A stretch of DNA of 64,000 nt, from the NCBI RefSeq assembly GCF_902859585.1, contig NZ_CADIJM010000012.1, positions 62,001-126,000 on the forward strand, written 5' to 3'. Below the pieces are notes generated by a model. It was not told where the DNA came from. It saw nothing but the letters and a program-made list of their open reading frames with translations, and ran no database searches. Positions 6,988 through 16,186 of the stretch are shown here, piece after piece. This DNA comes from Achromobacter animicus. Its GTDB lineage: Bacteria > Pseudomonadota > Gammaproteobacteria > Burkholderiales > Burkholderiaceae_B. Numbering within the stretch: position 1 is the stretch's first letter; each line of letters starts with the position of its first letter. A program made the position numbers and the translations under genes.

Positions 6988-9611
6988 CAGAGGCGCTCGT
7001 CCACCCACTTCTGCACGCCAGCGATGGCTGCGGGCAGCGCAGCGATATCCGTGCCGCCGCCCATGGCCATGTCGGGACGGCCACCGCCCTTGCCGCCCAC
7101 CTGGCTGGCCACAAAGCCCACCAGATCGCCCGCCTTGATGCGGTCGGTCAGGTCGGCGGTGACGCCACCGACCACGCTGATCTTGCCATCGGCCGAGCCG
7201 GTGGCCAGCAGCACGACAGCAGGCTTCAGGCGATCTTTCAGGTTGTCGACCATGCCGCGCAGCGCCTTGGGATCGACGTCGCCGATGCTGGCCGCCAGAA
7301 CCTTGATGCCCTTGACGTCGACCGCGGCGCTGGAGGCCAGGTCATTGCCGGCGCTGGCCGCGAGCTTGTTGCGCGACTGCTCCAGTTCCTTTTCGAGCGT
7401 CTTGACCTGGTCCTGCACCTGCGCAATGCGCGCCGGCAGATCGGCCGGGGTGCTGCGCAGCATGCCGGCCACCTGGGTCAGCAAGGCGTTCTGGTTCTGC
7501 ACCCAGGCCAGCGCGTTGTCGCCAGTGATGGCTTCGATGCGGCGGACGCCCGCGGCCACGCCGCCTTCGGACACGATCTTGAACAGGCCAATGTCGCCCG
7601 TGCGGGTGACGTGCGTGCCTCCGCAGAGTTCGCGCGAGAAGCCGATGTCGAGCACTCGCACGGTGTCGCCGTATTTTTCACCGAACAGCGCCATGGCGCC
7701 GCCCTTGACCGCATCGTCGTAGCCCATGACCTGGGCAACGGTGGGATGGTTGGCCAGGACTTCGGCGTTGACGATGGCTTCGACGCGGGCGATCTGCTCA
7801 GCCGTCAGCGGGGCATCCTGCGCGAAGTCGAAACGGGTCTTGTCGGGATCGACGAGCGAGCCGCGCTGCTGCACGTGCGCGCCAAGCACTTGGCGCAACG
7901 CCTTGTGCATCAGGTGCGTGGCCGAGTGGTTGCGCACCGTGCGGGCGCGGCGGACGGCGTCCACGCGGGCCAGCAGCGTGTCGCCGACGGCCAGCGAGCC
8001 GGACTCCAACGTGCCGTGATGGCCGAACACGCCGGACTGGATCTTGAGGGTGTCGGCGACGGCAAAGCGCACGCCATCGGCTTCCAGCAGACCGGTATCG
8101 CCGACCTGGCCGCCCGACTCCGCATAGAACGGGGTGGCGTCCAGCACGACGACGGCGCTTTGGCCGGCCTTGACTTCCTGCACCTGCGTGCCGTCCACGT
8201 ACAGGGCCGTGACCTTGACGTTGTCCAGCTCAAGCTTTTCGTAGCCTTCGAAACGCGTTTCGGCGCCTTCGTAGCTGAGGCCTTCGGCCATCTTGAACTT
8301 GCCGGCCGCGCGGGCCTGGTCACGCTGGCGTTCCATGGCGACTTCAAAGCCGGCCATGTCGACTTCGACTTCGCGTTCACGGCAGATGTCGGCCGTGAGG
8401 TCGACCGGGAAGCCGTAGGTGTCGTACAGCGTGAACAGCGTGGTGCCGTCCAGCACGCCGCCCTTGGGCACGTTGGCCAAGGCGGTGTCCAGGATGCGCA
8501 TGCCGTGTTCGAGGGTTTCGCCGAAGCGTTCTTCTTCCTGCTTGAGGACCTGGGCCACGCGATCCGCGGCGGCGGCCAGTTCCGGGTAGGCCTCGCCCAT
8601 TTCGGCGACGAGATCCGGCACCAGGCGATGGAAGAAGGGTTTGGTCTGGCCCAGCTTGTAGCCGTGGCGCAGCGCGCGGCGCACGATGCGGCGCAGCACG
8701 TAGCCGCGGCCTTCGTTGCTGGGGATCACGCCGTCGACGATGAGGAACGAGCAGGCGCGGATGTGGTCGGCGATGACCTTGAGCGAGTTGTCTTTGAGGT
8801 CCTTGATGCCGGTTTCGCGCGCGGCGGCGGCGATCAGGTGCTGGAAGAGATCGATTTCGTAGTTGGAATGCACATGCTGCAGGACGGCGGCGATGCGTTC
8901 CAGACCCATGCCCGTGTCGACACAGGGACGCGGCAGGCGCGGCATGTTGCCGGCGGCATCGCGTTCGAATTGCATGAACACCAGGTTCCAGATTTCGATG
9001 TAGCGGTCGCCGTCTTCTTCGGGGGATCCCGGGGGGCCGCCCCAGATCTCGGGGCCGTGGTCAAAGAAGATTTCGGAGCACGGACCGCAGGGGCCGGTGT
9101 CCGCCATCTGCCAGAAGTTGTCGGACGCGTAGCGTGCGCCCTTGTTGTCGCCGATGCGGATGATGCGCTCGGTCGGCACGCCCACTTCCTTGGCCCAGAT
9201 ATCGTAGGCCTCGTCGTCTTCCTGGTAGACCGTCACCCAGAGCTTTTCCGCCGGCAGCTTGTAGACCTGCGTCAGCAGCTCCCAGGCGTACTGGATGGCG
9301 TCGCGCTTGAAGTAGTCGCCAAAGCTGAAATTGCCCAGCATTTCGAAGAACGTGTGGTGGCGGGCGGTGTAGCCCACGTTCTCCAGGTCGTTGTGCTTGC
9401 CCCCGGCGCGCACACTGCGCTGCGACGAGGTGGCTCGCGTGTACGACCGCGATTCCTTGCCCGTGAAGACGTCCTTGAACTGGACCATGCCCGAATTGGT
9501 GAAGAGCAGGGTCGGGTCGTTGCCCGGGACGAGCGACGACGAGGGAACAATGGTGTGTCCCTTGGACTTGAAGAATTGCAGGAACTGCTGGCGAATCTCG
9601 GAGGATTTCAT
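6987..9611 (-). CDS. alaS: Alanyl-tRNA synthetase
   Basis: AlaS charges tRNA-Ala. The 874-residue length fits the family. The class II catalytic core is at the N-terminus ([20 protein letters not shown], residues 25-44; [20 protein letters not shown], 68-87). The editing domain carries its zinc site in HSATHLMH and CGGTH, and the C-terminal oligomerisation domain ends in a glycine-rich stretch ([15 protein letters not shown]). The usual Cys before VRAGGKHND is Ser here. I chose the ATG at 9611 ([14 protein letters not shown]), the canonical start; the frame continues 60 codons upstream without family sequence. A TATAAT box lies about 35 bases upstream, and the pilV stop is 80 bases upstream. 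Confidence 0.98.
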   Translation of the reverse strand: MKSSEIRQQFLQFFKSKGHTIVPSSSLVPGNDPTLLFTNSGMVQFKDVFTGKESRSYTRATSSQRSVRAGGKHNDLENVGYTARHHTFFEMLGNFSFGDYFKRDAIQYAWELLTQVYKLPAEKLWVTVYQEDDEAYDIWAKEVGVPTERIIRIGDNKGARYASDNFWQMADTGPCGPCSEIFFDHGPEIWGGPPGSPEEDGDRYIEIWNLVFMQFERDAAGNMPRLPRPCVDTGMGLERIAAVLQHVHSNYEIDLFQHLIAAAARETGIKDLKDNSLKVIADHIRACSFLIVDGVIPSNEGRGYVLRRIVRRALRHGYKLGQTKPFFHRLVPDLVAEMGEAYPELAAAADRVAQVLKQEEERFGETLEHGMRILDTALANVPKGGVLDGTTLFTLYDTYGFPVDLTADICREREVEVDMAGFEVAMERQRDQARAAGKFKMAEGLSYEGAETRFEGYEKLELDNVKVTALYVDGTQVQEVKAGQSAVVVLDATPFYAESGGQVGDTGLLEADGVRFAVADTLKIQSGVFGHHGTLESGSLAVGDTLLARVDAVRRARTVRNHSATHLMHKALRQVLGAHVQQRGSLVDPDKTRFDFAQDAPLTAEQIARVEAIVNAEVLANHPTVAQVMGYDDAVKGGAMALFGEKYGDTVRVLDIGFSRELCGGTHVTRTGDIGLFKIVSEGGVAAGVRRIEAITGDNALAWVQNQNALLTQVAGMLRSTPADLPARIAQVQDQVKTLEKELEQSRNKLAASAGNDLASSAAVDVKGIKVLAASIGDVDPKALRGMVDNLKDRLKPAVVLLATGSADGKISVVGGVTADLTDRIKAGDLVGFVASQVGGKGGGRPDMAMGGGTDIAALPAAIAGVQKWVDERL

Positions 9612-9644
9612 CGTGGATGAAGCAGAATTTAGGGCGAATCGCCA

Positions 9645-9650
9645 ATTATA
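9645..9650 (-). promoter_or_regulatory. Likely -10 box of alaS
   Basis: A perfect TATAAT on the minus strand in the 80-base gap between pilV and alaS. The expected start would be near 9638. I see no convincing -35 box at 16-18 bases, so strength or an activator is unresolved. Confidence 0.45.
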
Positions 9651-9691
9651 GAGGGTTGGCGGGGATACGCGGGATATGGGCGGAATGGCCA

Positions 9692-10765
9692 TCATCGGAC
9701 GCAGACGAAACCCGTGGTCCAACCCTCGGTTTCCGTCCATTTCCCGCCGGCGGACACGATGACCTCGGCGTAGCCGGGCGGGCAGGAACACTGGCCCGTG
9801 CGAGGATTGGCCGTAGACAAGCCCGTGTAATGGAAGCAGCCGAGCGGATAGTTGGTGCTGTAGGCGCCCCCAAAGCCTCCGCTTGCCTGCGTCCAGATGC
9901 CGGATTCGCAGGAAAGCAGCTGACCGGCGGCCGAGGTGGCCAGCGTTCCGCCTGAAACGCCGCAGGCATGGCCTGGGATCTCCCGGGCTCCGACGGTGAC
10001 GTAACCACCGGCGTCCACGTTGCCTGCGACAGACAGATTGCCTTGCAGATCCGGATCGCGGGTGTCGCGCATCTTCACATAGCCGCTCATGTCAGGCTGC
10101 CCGGCGCCAGCGCCCGCCCACAGGGCAAGCGTGCCAGGCGGATACGCGAGCGCGTCGGCCGCCGGCGGGTTGGGAAACGCATAGGCGGCGCCTCGCAACT
10201 GGAACGGCGCTTGCGGCCATACGGCCCCGCCATAGCCGCCCGCGGACGCGATGACCGAAGCCATGGCGACCTCGTCCGGCAATTGCGTCCCCTTTTTCAG
10301 CAAAGGTTTGTCGGCAGCGACGACGCCGTCGATCCGGCAAGGCTCGTCGGGACAGGCCTGGCTGCGCAGGAGCCGGATGTCCGCGCCGAAACCCAGCGCC
10401 GACCGGTCGGGAAAGTCCGCAGGCAGGTGGCCTTGCACCCGAAGCTCGGAAAGCGTGGGCCGCAGCGCATCGCCGAACAGCGGCTGGCCCTGGCTGTCCT
10501 GAGGAGGCTCCCCCTTGGTCAGCGCCTCGGAGTGCCGGGACAGCACATCCGTCACCGCCAGCCGGATCTGCGTCAGCCAGACGCCCGTTGAACGGGCGGC
10601 AGATGCCTCGATGCCGTGGACGACCGCGTTGGATGCCCAGATGGCGATGGCCGTGGTGATAGCCAGCGCCAGCGCCAGGCCGATGAGAGAAAAGCCTGCC
10701 TGCTGGCACACCAACGGACGCTGACGCCCCGCCGGGAAAAGCCGGACCTCCCGGTGCGCGCTCAT
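9692..10765 (-). CDS. pilV: Type IVb minor pilin / tip adhesin PilV
   Basis: This 357-residue prepilin-like protein resembles PilV, the pilus-tip adhesin of R64-type thin pili. A positively charged leader ends in QQAG, then [20 protein letters not shown], so a prepilin peptidase should cut after Gly24. Residue 5 of the mature protein is Gly, not the Glu typical of major pilins. The middle is periplasmic and the C-terminus is cysteine-rich ([30 protein letters not shown]), as in PilV adhesive ends. The ATG at 10765 overlaps the pilS stop (ATGA). It is the last gene of the operon, and there are no alternative C-terminal cassettes nearby. Confidence 0.87.
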   Translation of the reverse strand: MSAHREVRLFPAGRQRPLVCQQAGFSLIGLALALAITTAIAIWASNAVVHGIEASAARSTGVWLTQIRLAVTDVLSRHSEALTKGEPPQDSQGQPLFGDALRPTLSELRVQGHLPADFPDRSALGFGADIRLLRSQACPDEPCRIDGVVAADKPLLKKGTQLPDEVAMASVIASAGGYGGAVWPQAPFQLRGAAYAFPNPPAADALAYPPGTLALWAGAGAGQPDMSGYVKMRDTRDPDLQGNLSVAGNVDAGGYVTVGAREIPGHACGVSGGTLATSAAGQLLSCESGIWTQASGGFGGAYSTNYPLGCFHYTGLSTANPRTGQCSCPPGYAEVIVSAGGKWTETEGWTTGFVCVR

Positions 10766-11379
10766 CGTGCAGTGAAGACAAAAGTGTTTACGTCGCCCTG
10801 GCTGCACTGCGCCTGGGCCTGCGCGGCGCGGTATGGCGTCGCGGGATTGGTGATGGAATCCTTGACGACCTTGGCGCCGCTGCTGCCGCTGATGGAGATG
10901 ATTTCCGACACGCGTTGAAGCACGGACGCGAGCGCTGGGCAGGCTGCGTGGCTGACATTGGTGAGCGTGAGCGTGAACGCCGAGCCCATCCCCGCGCCGT
11001 CGACGGACGCGGGCTCGACCTGCACTACGCCGCTGCCGCCGATGCCGGAGCCGCCCAGGCCGTGCGCCACGCTCGCCGCGGCGCCCGCGCCCTGCACCGA
11101 GAGCACCGTGGAGTCGCGCAGCGCGTTGGCCAGGGCGCCGGTGTCCAGCCCCGTGTACGGTGTCACGCCACCGCCTTGCGCGTTGATCTTCATGCTGGCG
11201 ATGAACCGCTGCAATTCCTCGCCGACCTTCGGCACTTTGTTTTCAATGACATACCCGCCAATGGCAGGGATGCCGACGATGGCGATGAGCAGGACGATGG
11301 CCGTGACGATGGACACTTCCATCAAGGAAAATCCACGCTGGTTCGCACCAAGGGATCGGGACAGACTGACTGCGTTCAT
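10762..11379 (-). CDS. pilS: Type IVb major prepilin PilS
   Basis: This is the structural pilin candidate, 205 residues from the ATG at 11379. The leader MNAVSLSRSLGANQRG is followed by FSLMEVSIVTAIVLLIAIVG, with Glu5 of the mature pilin present, and cleavage after Gly16 yields a 189-residue pilin. Two cysteines in the C-terminal half (ACPALAS and AQCSQGD) could form the disulfide loop usual in type IVb pilins. GAGGA lies six bases before this ATG, while the in-frame ATG at 11391 has no ribosome site, so 11379 is preferred. It follows pilR by 61 bases, the longest gap in the operon, perhaps for separate high expression. Confidence 0.9.
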   Translation of the reverse strand: MNAVSLSRSLGANQRGFSLMEVSIVTAIVLLIAIVGIPAIGGYVIENKVPKVGEELQRFIASMKINAQGGGVTPYTGLDTGALANALRDSTVLSVQGAGAAASVAHGLGGSGIGGSGVVQVEPASVDGAGMGSAFTLTLTNVSHAACPALASVLQRVSEIISISGSSGAKVVKDSITNPATPYRAAQAQAQCSQGDVNTFVFTAR

Positions 11380-11440
11380 GAATATCCTCATTGATTAAAG
11401 TGCGCGGCGAGCCGCGCCGTTGCCGCCAACCCGCGGAGCA

Positions 11441-12577
11441 CTACTGGCTGGCATAGAAATTGGTCAGTGCCTGGCGCAGCTCGTCTATCACCGCGTAATG
11501 CCACAGCGTGATGCCCAGCACCGTGGCGAGGGAAAGGATCAGCAAGCACCAGCGCAGCACGAGCGCCTGGCGCCGCACCCGGGCCAACAGGCGGACCTCG
11601 ACGCGCTGGCGCACGCGGGCCAGGCCCGGCTCGACGCCGAGCGCGTCCATCAGGTCCGCCATGTACCACCACGTTTGGGAGTCCAGCAGTCCGGTGCCGA
11701 AGATTTCTGCGCCGCTGGCGCCTGCGTCGATGCGGCCAAGCATGGCGTGCAGATGCGAGAGCAGCCACGGCGAGGCGTCGCGCGCCTGCACGGCCAGCGC
11801 GCGGCGCAATCGCGTGTCGGCCGCGCCGTGCTGCCGGATGAGCACGGCCAGCAGCGACAGAAAGCGGATGGCCTGGAAATCGCGATACAGCCGCCAGAGC
11901 AGCCAACGGTCGAGCATGGCGCGAAGATCGCCGGTGAAGTTCGCCAGCGACCAGAGGGCGAGCATGACCACGCCAAATATCAGGACGACCCACAGCGCAA
12001 GCCACTGCTTCAAACCGCCCGCCAAAGCGAACAGCCAGCGCGTGAGCGACGCATAGTCTTCGGCGGGCACGGCCTGAAAGACCTGCTGCAGCCGTGGCAC
12101 GCTGAAGAACGGAATGGCGCACAGCAACGCGAAGGCCACCAAGGCGGCAACGACGCCCGTGGCGGCTGCCGACAGCAATGCCGACCAAGCCTCGGACGCC
12201 AGGCGGACGGCGCGCGCCAGGTCGCGCAGCGCCGCGGGCAGATCGCCGCCTTCTTCCTGCACGCAACTGAGCAGCAGGCATTCGTCGTGCGGCAGCGTGT
12301 CGGACCAGGCGACGCCCAGGTCCCCGCCGGCGCCCAGATACGCGGCAGCCCAGTGCTGACAGAGGCGGCCGCGCACCGTCTCGGGCCCGTACCGGCTGGC
12401 GTCGTCCTCGAAGATGTCGCGCAGGCTCTTTCGGCCTTGCGTGCCTTCGACGACATCCGCCAGATATTCGTAATAATCCGCGCGCTGCGGCCGAAAGCGC
12501 AGCGCGTCTAGCCGCAGCTGGCGTGTACCTGCTGACCGCAGGGACCCGCGCGATGCCGGCAACGCGAGATCAGCCAT
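11441..12577 (-). CDS. pilR: Type IVb pilus inner-membrane platform protein PilR
   Basis: This 378-residue protein is the GspF/PilC-type platform protein that sits in the inner membrane beneath the pilus. It has two GspF-like halves: a cytoplasmic helical segment, hydrophobic stretches near the middle (VVAALVAFALLCAIPFF and WLALWVVLIFGVVMLALW) and another near the C-terminus (LVLRWCLLILSLATVLGITL). The ATG at 12577 (MADLALPAS) has GGAG nearby and overlaps the pilQ end by eight bases. The longer frame to 12784 encodes an Arg-rich sequence inside pilQ and is rejected. Confidence 0.9.
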   Translation of the reverse strand: MADLALPASRGSLRSAGTRQLRLDALRFRPQRADYYEYLADVVEGTQGRKSLRDIFEDDASRYGPETVRGRLCQHWAAAYLGAGGDLGVAWSDTLPHDECLLLSCVQEEGGDLPAALRDLARAVRLASEAWSALLSAAATGVVAALVAFALLCAIPFFSVPRLQQVFQAVPAEDYASLTRWLFALAGGLKQWLALWVVLIFGVVMLALWSLANFTGDLRAMLDRWLLWRLYRDFQAIRFLSLLAVLIRQHGAADTRLRRALAVQARDASPWLLSHLHAMLGRIDAGASGAEIFGTGLLDSQTWWYMADLMDALGVEPGLARVRQRVEVRLLARVRRQALVLRWCLLILSLATVLGITLWHYAVIDELRQALTNFYASQ

Positions 12578-14345
12578 GGTGCGCTCCTTCAGAGCGGGCC
12601 GTGCCGGCCTCCTGCGCAAGCGCCGCGGGCTGTAGCGGAGCGGCCGATCCCGTGTGCAGGCTGGGCACGATGGGCAATTCGAACCGGCGCAACAGCGTGC
12701 GCGGATCGATCTCTCCCAGGCTCGTCCGATACAGCGCGCAATCCAGCGCCCGCGCGCCGCGCGTGCCGGCGTCTCGCCACGCACTGCGCGTGGCAGGCTG
12801 GAACTGTTGCTTCAGTGCGCGGTTGTCGCGCTGCCGCACTTGGTCTAGAAAGTCCGGCACGCGATCGGGTTCGATCATTTCGGCGGCAACGCTGCGCCCC
12901 GCCGTTCCGTTCAATTCCGGCATGTGATCGCGGCGGCACGCGGGGCAGCCTGCTTCGTTTCTGACCCGGAGCGACTCGGCGTGCAGATCGAACGCGTCTT
13001 GCATGCCCAGCACCCAGCCGCGCCAGTCCCATGCTTGCGCATGCCGAGCGTGGACGCCCGACCACAGGCTGTCGACGGGCAACGCGCAGCCGGGGCACAG
13101 GCGTGGCAGCAGCGTCTGATAGATCAAGAGCTTCAGGATGCCGGGCGACGCAAGAAATTCGCGTGACACGCCGATGGCGTCGGACGCCAGGCGCTCGGGA
13201 ATCATCGCGGCCGATCCGGCGTGTGTCGTGGCGTACAGGCTGACGCCGGAACTGGCGAGATCCATGAACGCGCGGCCGGTCTGCGTGTCGCGGATCTCGC
13301 CGATCAGCAGGTCGTTCATCGCCGAGCGCTTGATGGTCTTGAGCTTGGCGTCCAGCGTCGGCCACGCCGCGTCCGCCAGCGCGCCCGTCAGCGTGTTCTG
13401 CAACGCGTTGCCAATGTGGTATTCCACCGGGTCTTCAAGCGTGATGACCTTGCGCGTGGGCGCGATGCCGCGCATCAGCGCGGCGATGGTGGTGGACTTG
13501 CCCGAGCCGACCACGCCCGCCAGCACGATGGCCCCACCCTCGCGCTCACGCACCCGCAACAGGGTTTCGGCCTGGCCGGGCAGGTATCCCAAGGCCAGGA
13601 GGTCGCCGTTGACGGTTGCATCCAACCGCAAGATCCGCAGGCACACGGAAGGCCCCGCGTCCGCCGCCAGCGACGCCCAGCGCAGCACGATGGGCGCCGC
13701 GTCCACGGTCAGCGAAATGCGCCCCTGCTGCTCGAGCGCCGGATCGAACACGGCGCCATTGCCGCCGCGTACGTCCATCCACGCGACGGCAAGGACTTCG
13801 AGCAGCGTGGCGCTGGAAAGGCCGGCGAACCGGTCGGAGCCGACGTACTCGCCGTGGATGGTGTAGCGAATTTCGCTGGCGTCGCGCCGCTGGTCCACGT
13901 TGATGTGGACGTCGCTGGCGCCTTGGACCACGCCCCAGCGGACGATGTCGAGAAACAGGGCGGCGAGCGCCGAGGCGCGTTCGGCCGGGTTGGCCCGCGC
14001 TGAGCGCCCGGGACTGGGCGCCGTGTACTGGCCGCGCGCGATCATCAGCAGGAGCGGCGCCGGGACGACGTATCGCGCGGGACTTGCCATGCGATAGCCA
14101 GCCGCCTTCACCATGCGCTCGACCTCGTCGATCTGATCGCCGACGGTGTATTCCTTGACGGCAAAGATCGCGGCCAGGCCGCCCTCGAGCAGGACCGGGC
14201 ACAAGCGTCCGGCCAGCGCCGCCAGATCAAACTGACGGCTCAGAGCGCGCACAAAGGCGGGATCCATGCCAGCGACGTCTTCGGGCGTATGCAGCTCGGG
14301 CGGGCGAACGAGCGTGTCCGCGATGGGCTGGGTCTGCGTCATCAT
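12570..14345 (-). CDS. pilQ: Type IVb pilus assembly ATPase PilQ
   Basis: This 591-residue ATPase of the GspE/PilB secretion family powers pilus assembly. Numbered from the ATG at 14345: Walker A GVVGSGKST 277-285, Asp box ITLEDPVE 301-308, Walker B LLIGEIRD 346-353 and His box THAGS 374-378. Two CxxC pairs (C417/C420 and C467/C470) form the zinc-binding site seen in assembly-type ATPases. No PilT-like retraction ATPase is nearby. The start overlaps the pilP stop; the ATG one codon later (14342) is equally possible. In R64 nomenclature this gene is pilQ and is unrelated to the secretin of that name in type IVa systems. Confidence 0.93.
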   Translation of the reverse strand: MMTQTQPIADTLVRPPELHTPEDVAGMDPAFVRALSRQFDLAALAGRLCPVLLEGGLAAIFAVKEYTVGDQIDEVERMVKAAGYRMASPARYVVPAPLLLMIARGQYTAPSPGRSARANPAERASALAALFLDIVRWGVVQGASDVHINVDQRRDASEIRYTIHGEYVGSDRFAGLSSATLLEVLAVAWMDVRGGNGAVFDPALEQQGRISLTVDAAPIVLRWASLAADAGPSVCLRILRLDATVNGDLLALGYLPGQAETLLRVREREGGAIVLAGVVGSGKSTTIAALMRGIAPTRKVITLEDPVEYHIGNALQNTLTGALADAAWPTLDAKLKTIKRSAMNDLLIGEIRDTQTGRAFMDLASSGVSLYATTHAGSAAMIPERLASDAIGVSREFLASPGILKLLIYQTLLPRLCPGCALPVDSLWSGVHARHAQAWDWRGWVLGMQDAFDLHAESLRVRNEAGCPACRRDHMPELNGTAGRSVAAEMIEPDRVPDFLDQVRQRDNRALKQQFQPATRSAWRDAGTRGARALDCALYRTSLGEIDPRTLLRRFELPIVPSLHTGSAAPLQPAALAQEAGTARSEGAHHG

Positions 14346-14836
14346 GGGTGTCCGCCCCCGGCGTCTAGGCACGCGGTCTGGTCGCGGCCGTCGCGCTGCA
14401 CGCGGACGCAGGCGCCGTCGATGGCCAGCAGACGATACGGCGCGGCCAGACTGCCTCCTGCCACGGGATCGGCGCGGCCAGCCCGATAGCGCTGCAGCGT
14501 GCCATTGACGACGATGTCAACGTTCAAGCGGCTCGCTGTGCCGAAAATTGCGGTCACGCGTATGTTGTCCGACGCGCGTCCCGCGGGCGACGCCATCAGG
14601 CCTTTCCCTTCGTTCATCGTGCAAAGACCCGGGATTTGGCAGTCGGACATCGCGGCCGCCGCGTCCGCGCGCAGCAACGTGCGTACGGTTTCGACCTCGG
14701 GCCAAGGTTGCGGCGCGGACGCCGGATCTACGCCTTGCGCATGGCCTGCCGATACCACCGCGGCGCTCAGTGCGATACCGGCAATCGTTCGCCGGGCTAC
14801 GCACCAGCGCGGGATGCAAAGCTCATTCCTGTTCAT
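14342..14836 (-). CDS. pilP: Type IVb pilus biogenesis protein PilP
   Basis: This 164-residue periplasmic protein has a Sec-type leader (RTIAGIALSAAVVSAGHAQG) and the PilP features of a central region with two cysteines (SDCQIPGLCTM) and a C-terminal beta domain (VDIVVNGTLQRYRAG, then YRLLAIDGACVRVQRDG). In R64-type systems PilP links inner-membrane PilO to the secretin. The ATG at 14836 overlaps the pilO end by 14 bases and its stop overlaps the pilQ start. The assignment rests on position between pilO and pilQ as well as on sequence; on sequence alone it is modest. Confidence 0.8.
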   Translation of the reverse strand: MNRNELCIPRWCVARRTIAGIALSAAVVSAGHAQGVDPASAPQPWPEVETVRTLLRADAAAAMSDCQIPGLCTMNEGKGLMASPAGRASDNIRVTAIFGTASRLNVDIVVNGTLQRYRAGRADPVAGGSLAAPYRLLAIDGACVRVQRDGRDQTACLDAGGGHP

Positions 14837-16184
14837 AAAGTTCTCCCTGCAATTCGGCCACTAGCGCACTGGCCACGAGGCTGGGCCGCGGTTGCGGCTG
14901 CACGGTCACCACAAGGCGCGACCAGCGTGCCGCGGATACCGGCCCCGGCATCAACGCCATGGACCGCAATGGCCCATGCAAGGCCAGACTGCGCCGCCGC
15001 ACGACGGGCATGCCCGTCCGCGCGGGATTGGATTGCCCTGCGCTCGCCTGCCTGGCCGCCGGCTGCTGAGCCGCAGGCTGGCGCTGCCCATGCGGCAGGA
15101 GCGGCACGGAATGCGACAGCGCGACGGAAGCGAATGCTGGGCGTAGTCCTTGCAGTCCGCCAGCCACCCGCGTGTCGACGTACAGCGACGAAGGCAACGT
15201 CATGTCGGCAATCCGGATCGGCTCGGACGCCAGGCGCCATGCCAGCGTGGCTTCCTCGAGCGGCTTGAACGACACCTGCCAGCCCACTGGCAACAATGCG
15301 TGCAGGCCATGGTTCGTGGCCAATGGGTGAACGCGGGCGTACACGGCCGCGCAATTCCAATGCTGCGCGCCAGCGTCGCAGTGCGCGCGGCGCAACGCCC
15401 AGCCCTGCACCTGCACCGGCAGCGCCGCCACGCTTGCGAGCAGGCGCGTCAGCTCCGTCGCCGGCTGGACTGTGGTGGCGCGCATCATCGCCTCGTAGGC
15501 ATCGGCCACCGGGTCCCGAACGGCAACGGGCTGCGGCGGCGCTGCCTGTCTTTTCGAGAACGTGCTGGCGCCGGCGTTCCACAGCGGCGGCGCTGCCGCG
15601 GCAAGCCCGACGCACGCCAGAAAGAGACGCAATGCGACGGGCAGCTCGGCCCAACGCGAAGGCAGCGCGGTAAGCGCGGCGCCGGCATCCACGGCCTGAA
15701 TCAACGCGGACCACACCTGGTCCGGCGCGCGCTCCGCCAGGGACGGACGCTGCGCGAGCAGCGCCCGCTGTTCCTGCTGGGCTTCGTCAAGCGAACCGAA
15801 CACCCGGTCGGTCTGCGAGAGGACAGCGCCGCCGTGCGCGGCGACAAGCCAATGGCGCCCGTCCGGCAGCCGAACCAGGCTATGACCGCCCTCGGGGTGC
15901 AGCAAGGCGAACAACTGCGCGGCCGATTGCGGCGGCACCGCGGCCGGTGCGCCGGCGCGGCGCATGAATCGCGCACCCCGGAGTCCGGCGCGGGTGCGTC
16001 CATAGCCCGCGACCATGGCGGGCGATCCGCCCACCACGTAATGCGTGGCCCGCAGGCGCCGTCCGCGCGACCGCGCGAGCTTGGGGACGTTGGAACCGAT
16101 AAGCGCGAACCAGCGCAAGCCGAACGCCAGCGTTCGTTCGGCGCCCGGGCAGTCGATCAGCAGGAGTTGAGGGGCCCGGTTCAC
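14823..16184 (-). CDS. pilO: Type IVb pilus biogenesis protein PilO
   Basis: This 453-residue bitopic inner-membrane protein has a cytoplasmic N-terminal domain, a transmembrane segment at about 181-201 (LPVALRLFLACVGLAAAAPP) and a large periplasmic domain. The topology and place in the operon match R64 PilO. It starts with GTG at 16184, two bases after the pilN stop, with AGGAAGGG eight bases upstream supporting that start. The periplasmic part has a long disordered stretch rich in Gln, Pro and Ala (around 365-390). Sequence resemblance to the family is weak at the N-terminus, so the name leans on synteny. Confidence 0.8.
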   Translation of the reverse strand: MNRAPQLLLIDCPGAERTLAFGLRWFALIGSNVPKLARSRGRRLRATHYVVGGSPAMVAGYGRTRAGLRGARFMRRAGAPAAVPPQSAAQLFALLHPEGGHSLVRLPDGRHWLVAAHGGAVLSQTDRVFGSLDEAQQEQRALLAQRPSLAERAPDQVWSALIQAVDAGAALTALPSRWAELPVALRLFLACVGLAAAAPPLWNAGASTFSKRQAAPPQPVAVRDPVADAYEAMMRATTVQPATELTRLLASVAALPVQVQGWALRRAHCDAGAQHWNCAAVYARVHPLATNHGLHALLPVGWQVSFKPLEEATLAWRLASEPIRIADMTLPSSLYVDTRVAGGLQGLRPAFASVALSHSVPLLPHGQRQPAAQQPAARQASAGQSNPARTGMPVVRRRSLALHGPLRSMALMPGPVSAARWSRLVVTVQPQPRPSLVASALVAELQGELYEQE

Positions 16185-16186
16185 GA

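Noticed and set aside
7611-9620. 669-codon open frame antisense to alaS
   Set aside because: It is the mirror of a well-conserved synthetase gene; the sequence is Arg/His/Val-rich without domains, as is usual for antisense frames in GC-rich DNA.
9645-10800. Shufflon inverted repeats near pilV
   Set aside because: I looked for repeated inverted segments and alternative C-terminal frames downstream of pilV and found none; alaS follows at once.
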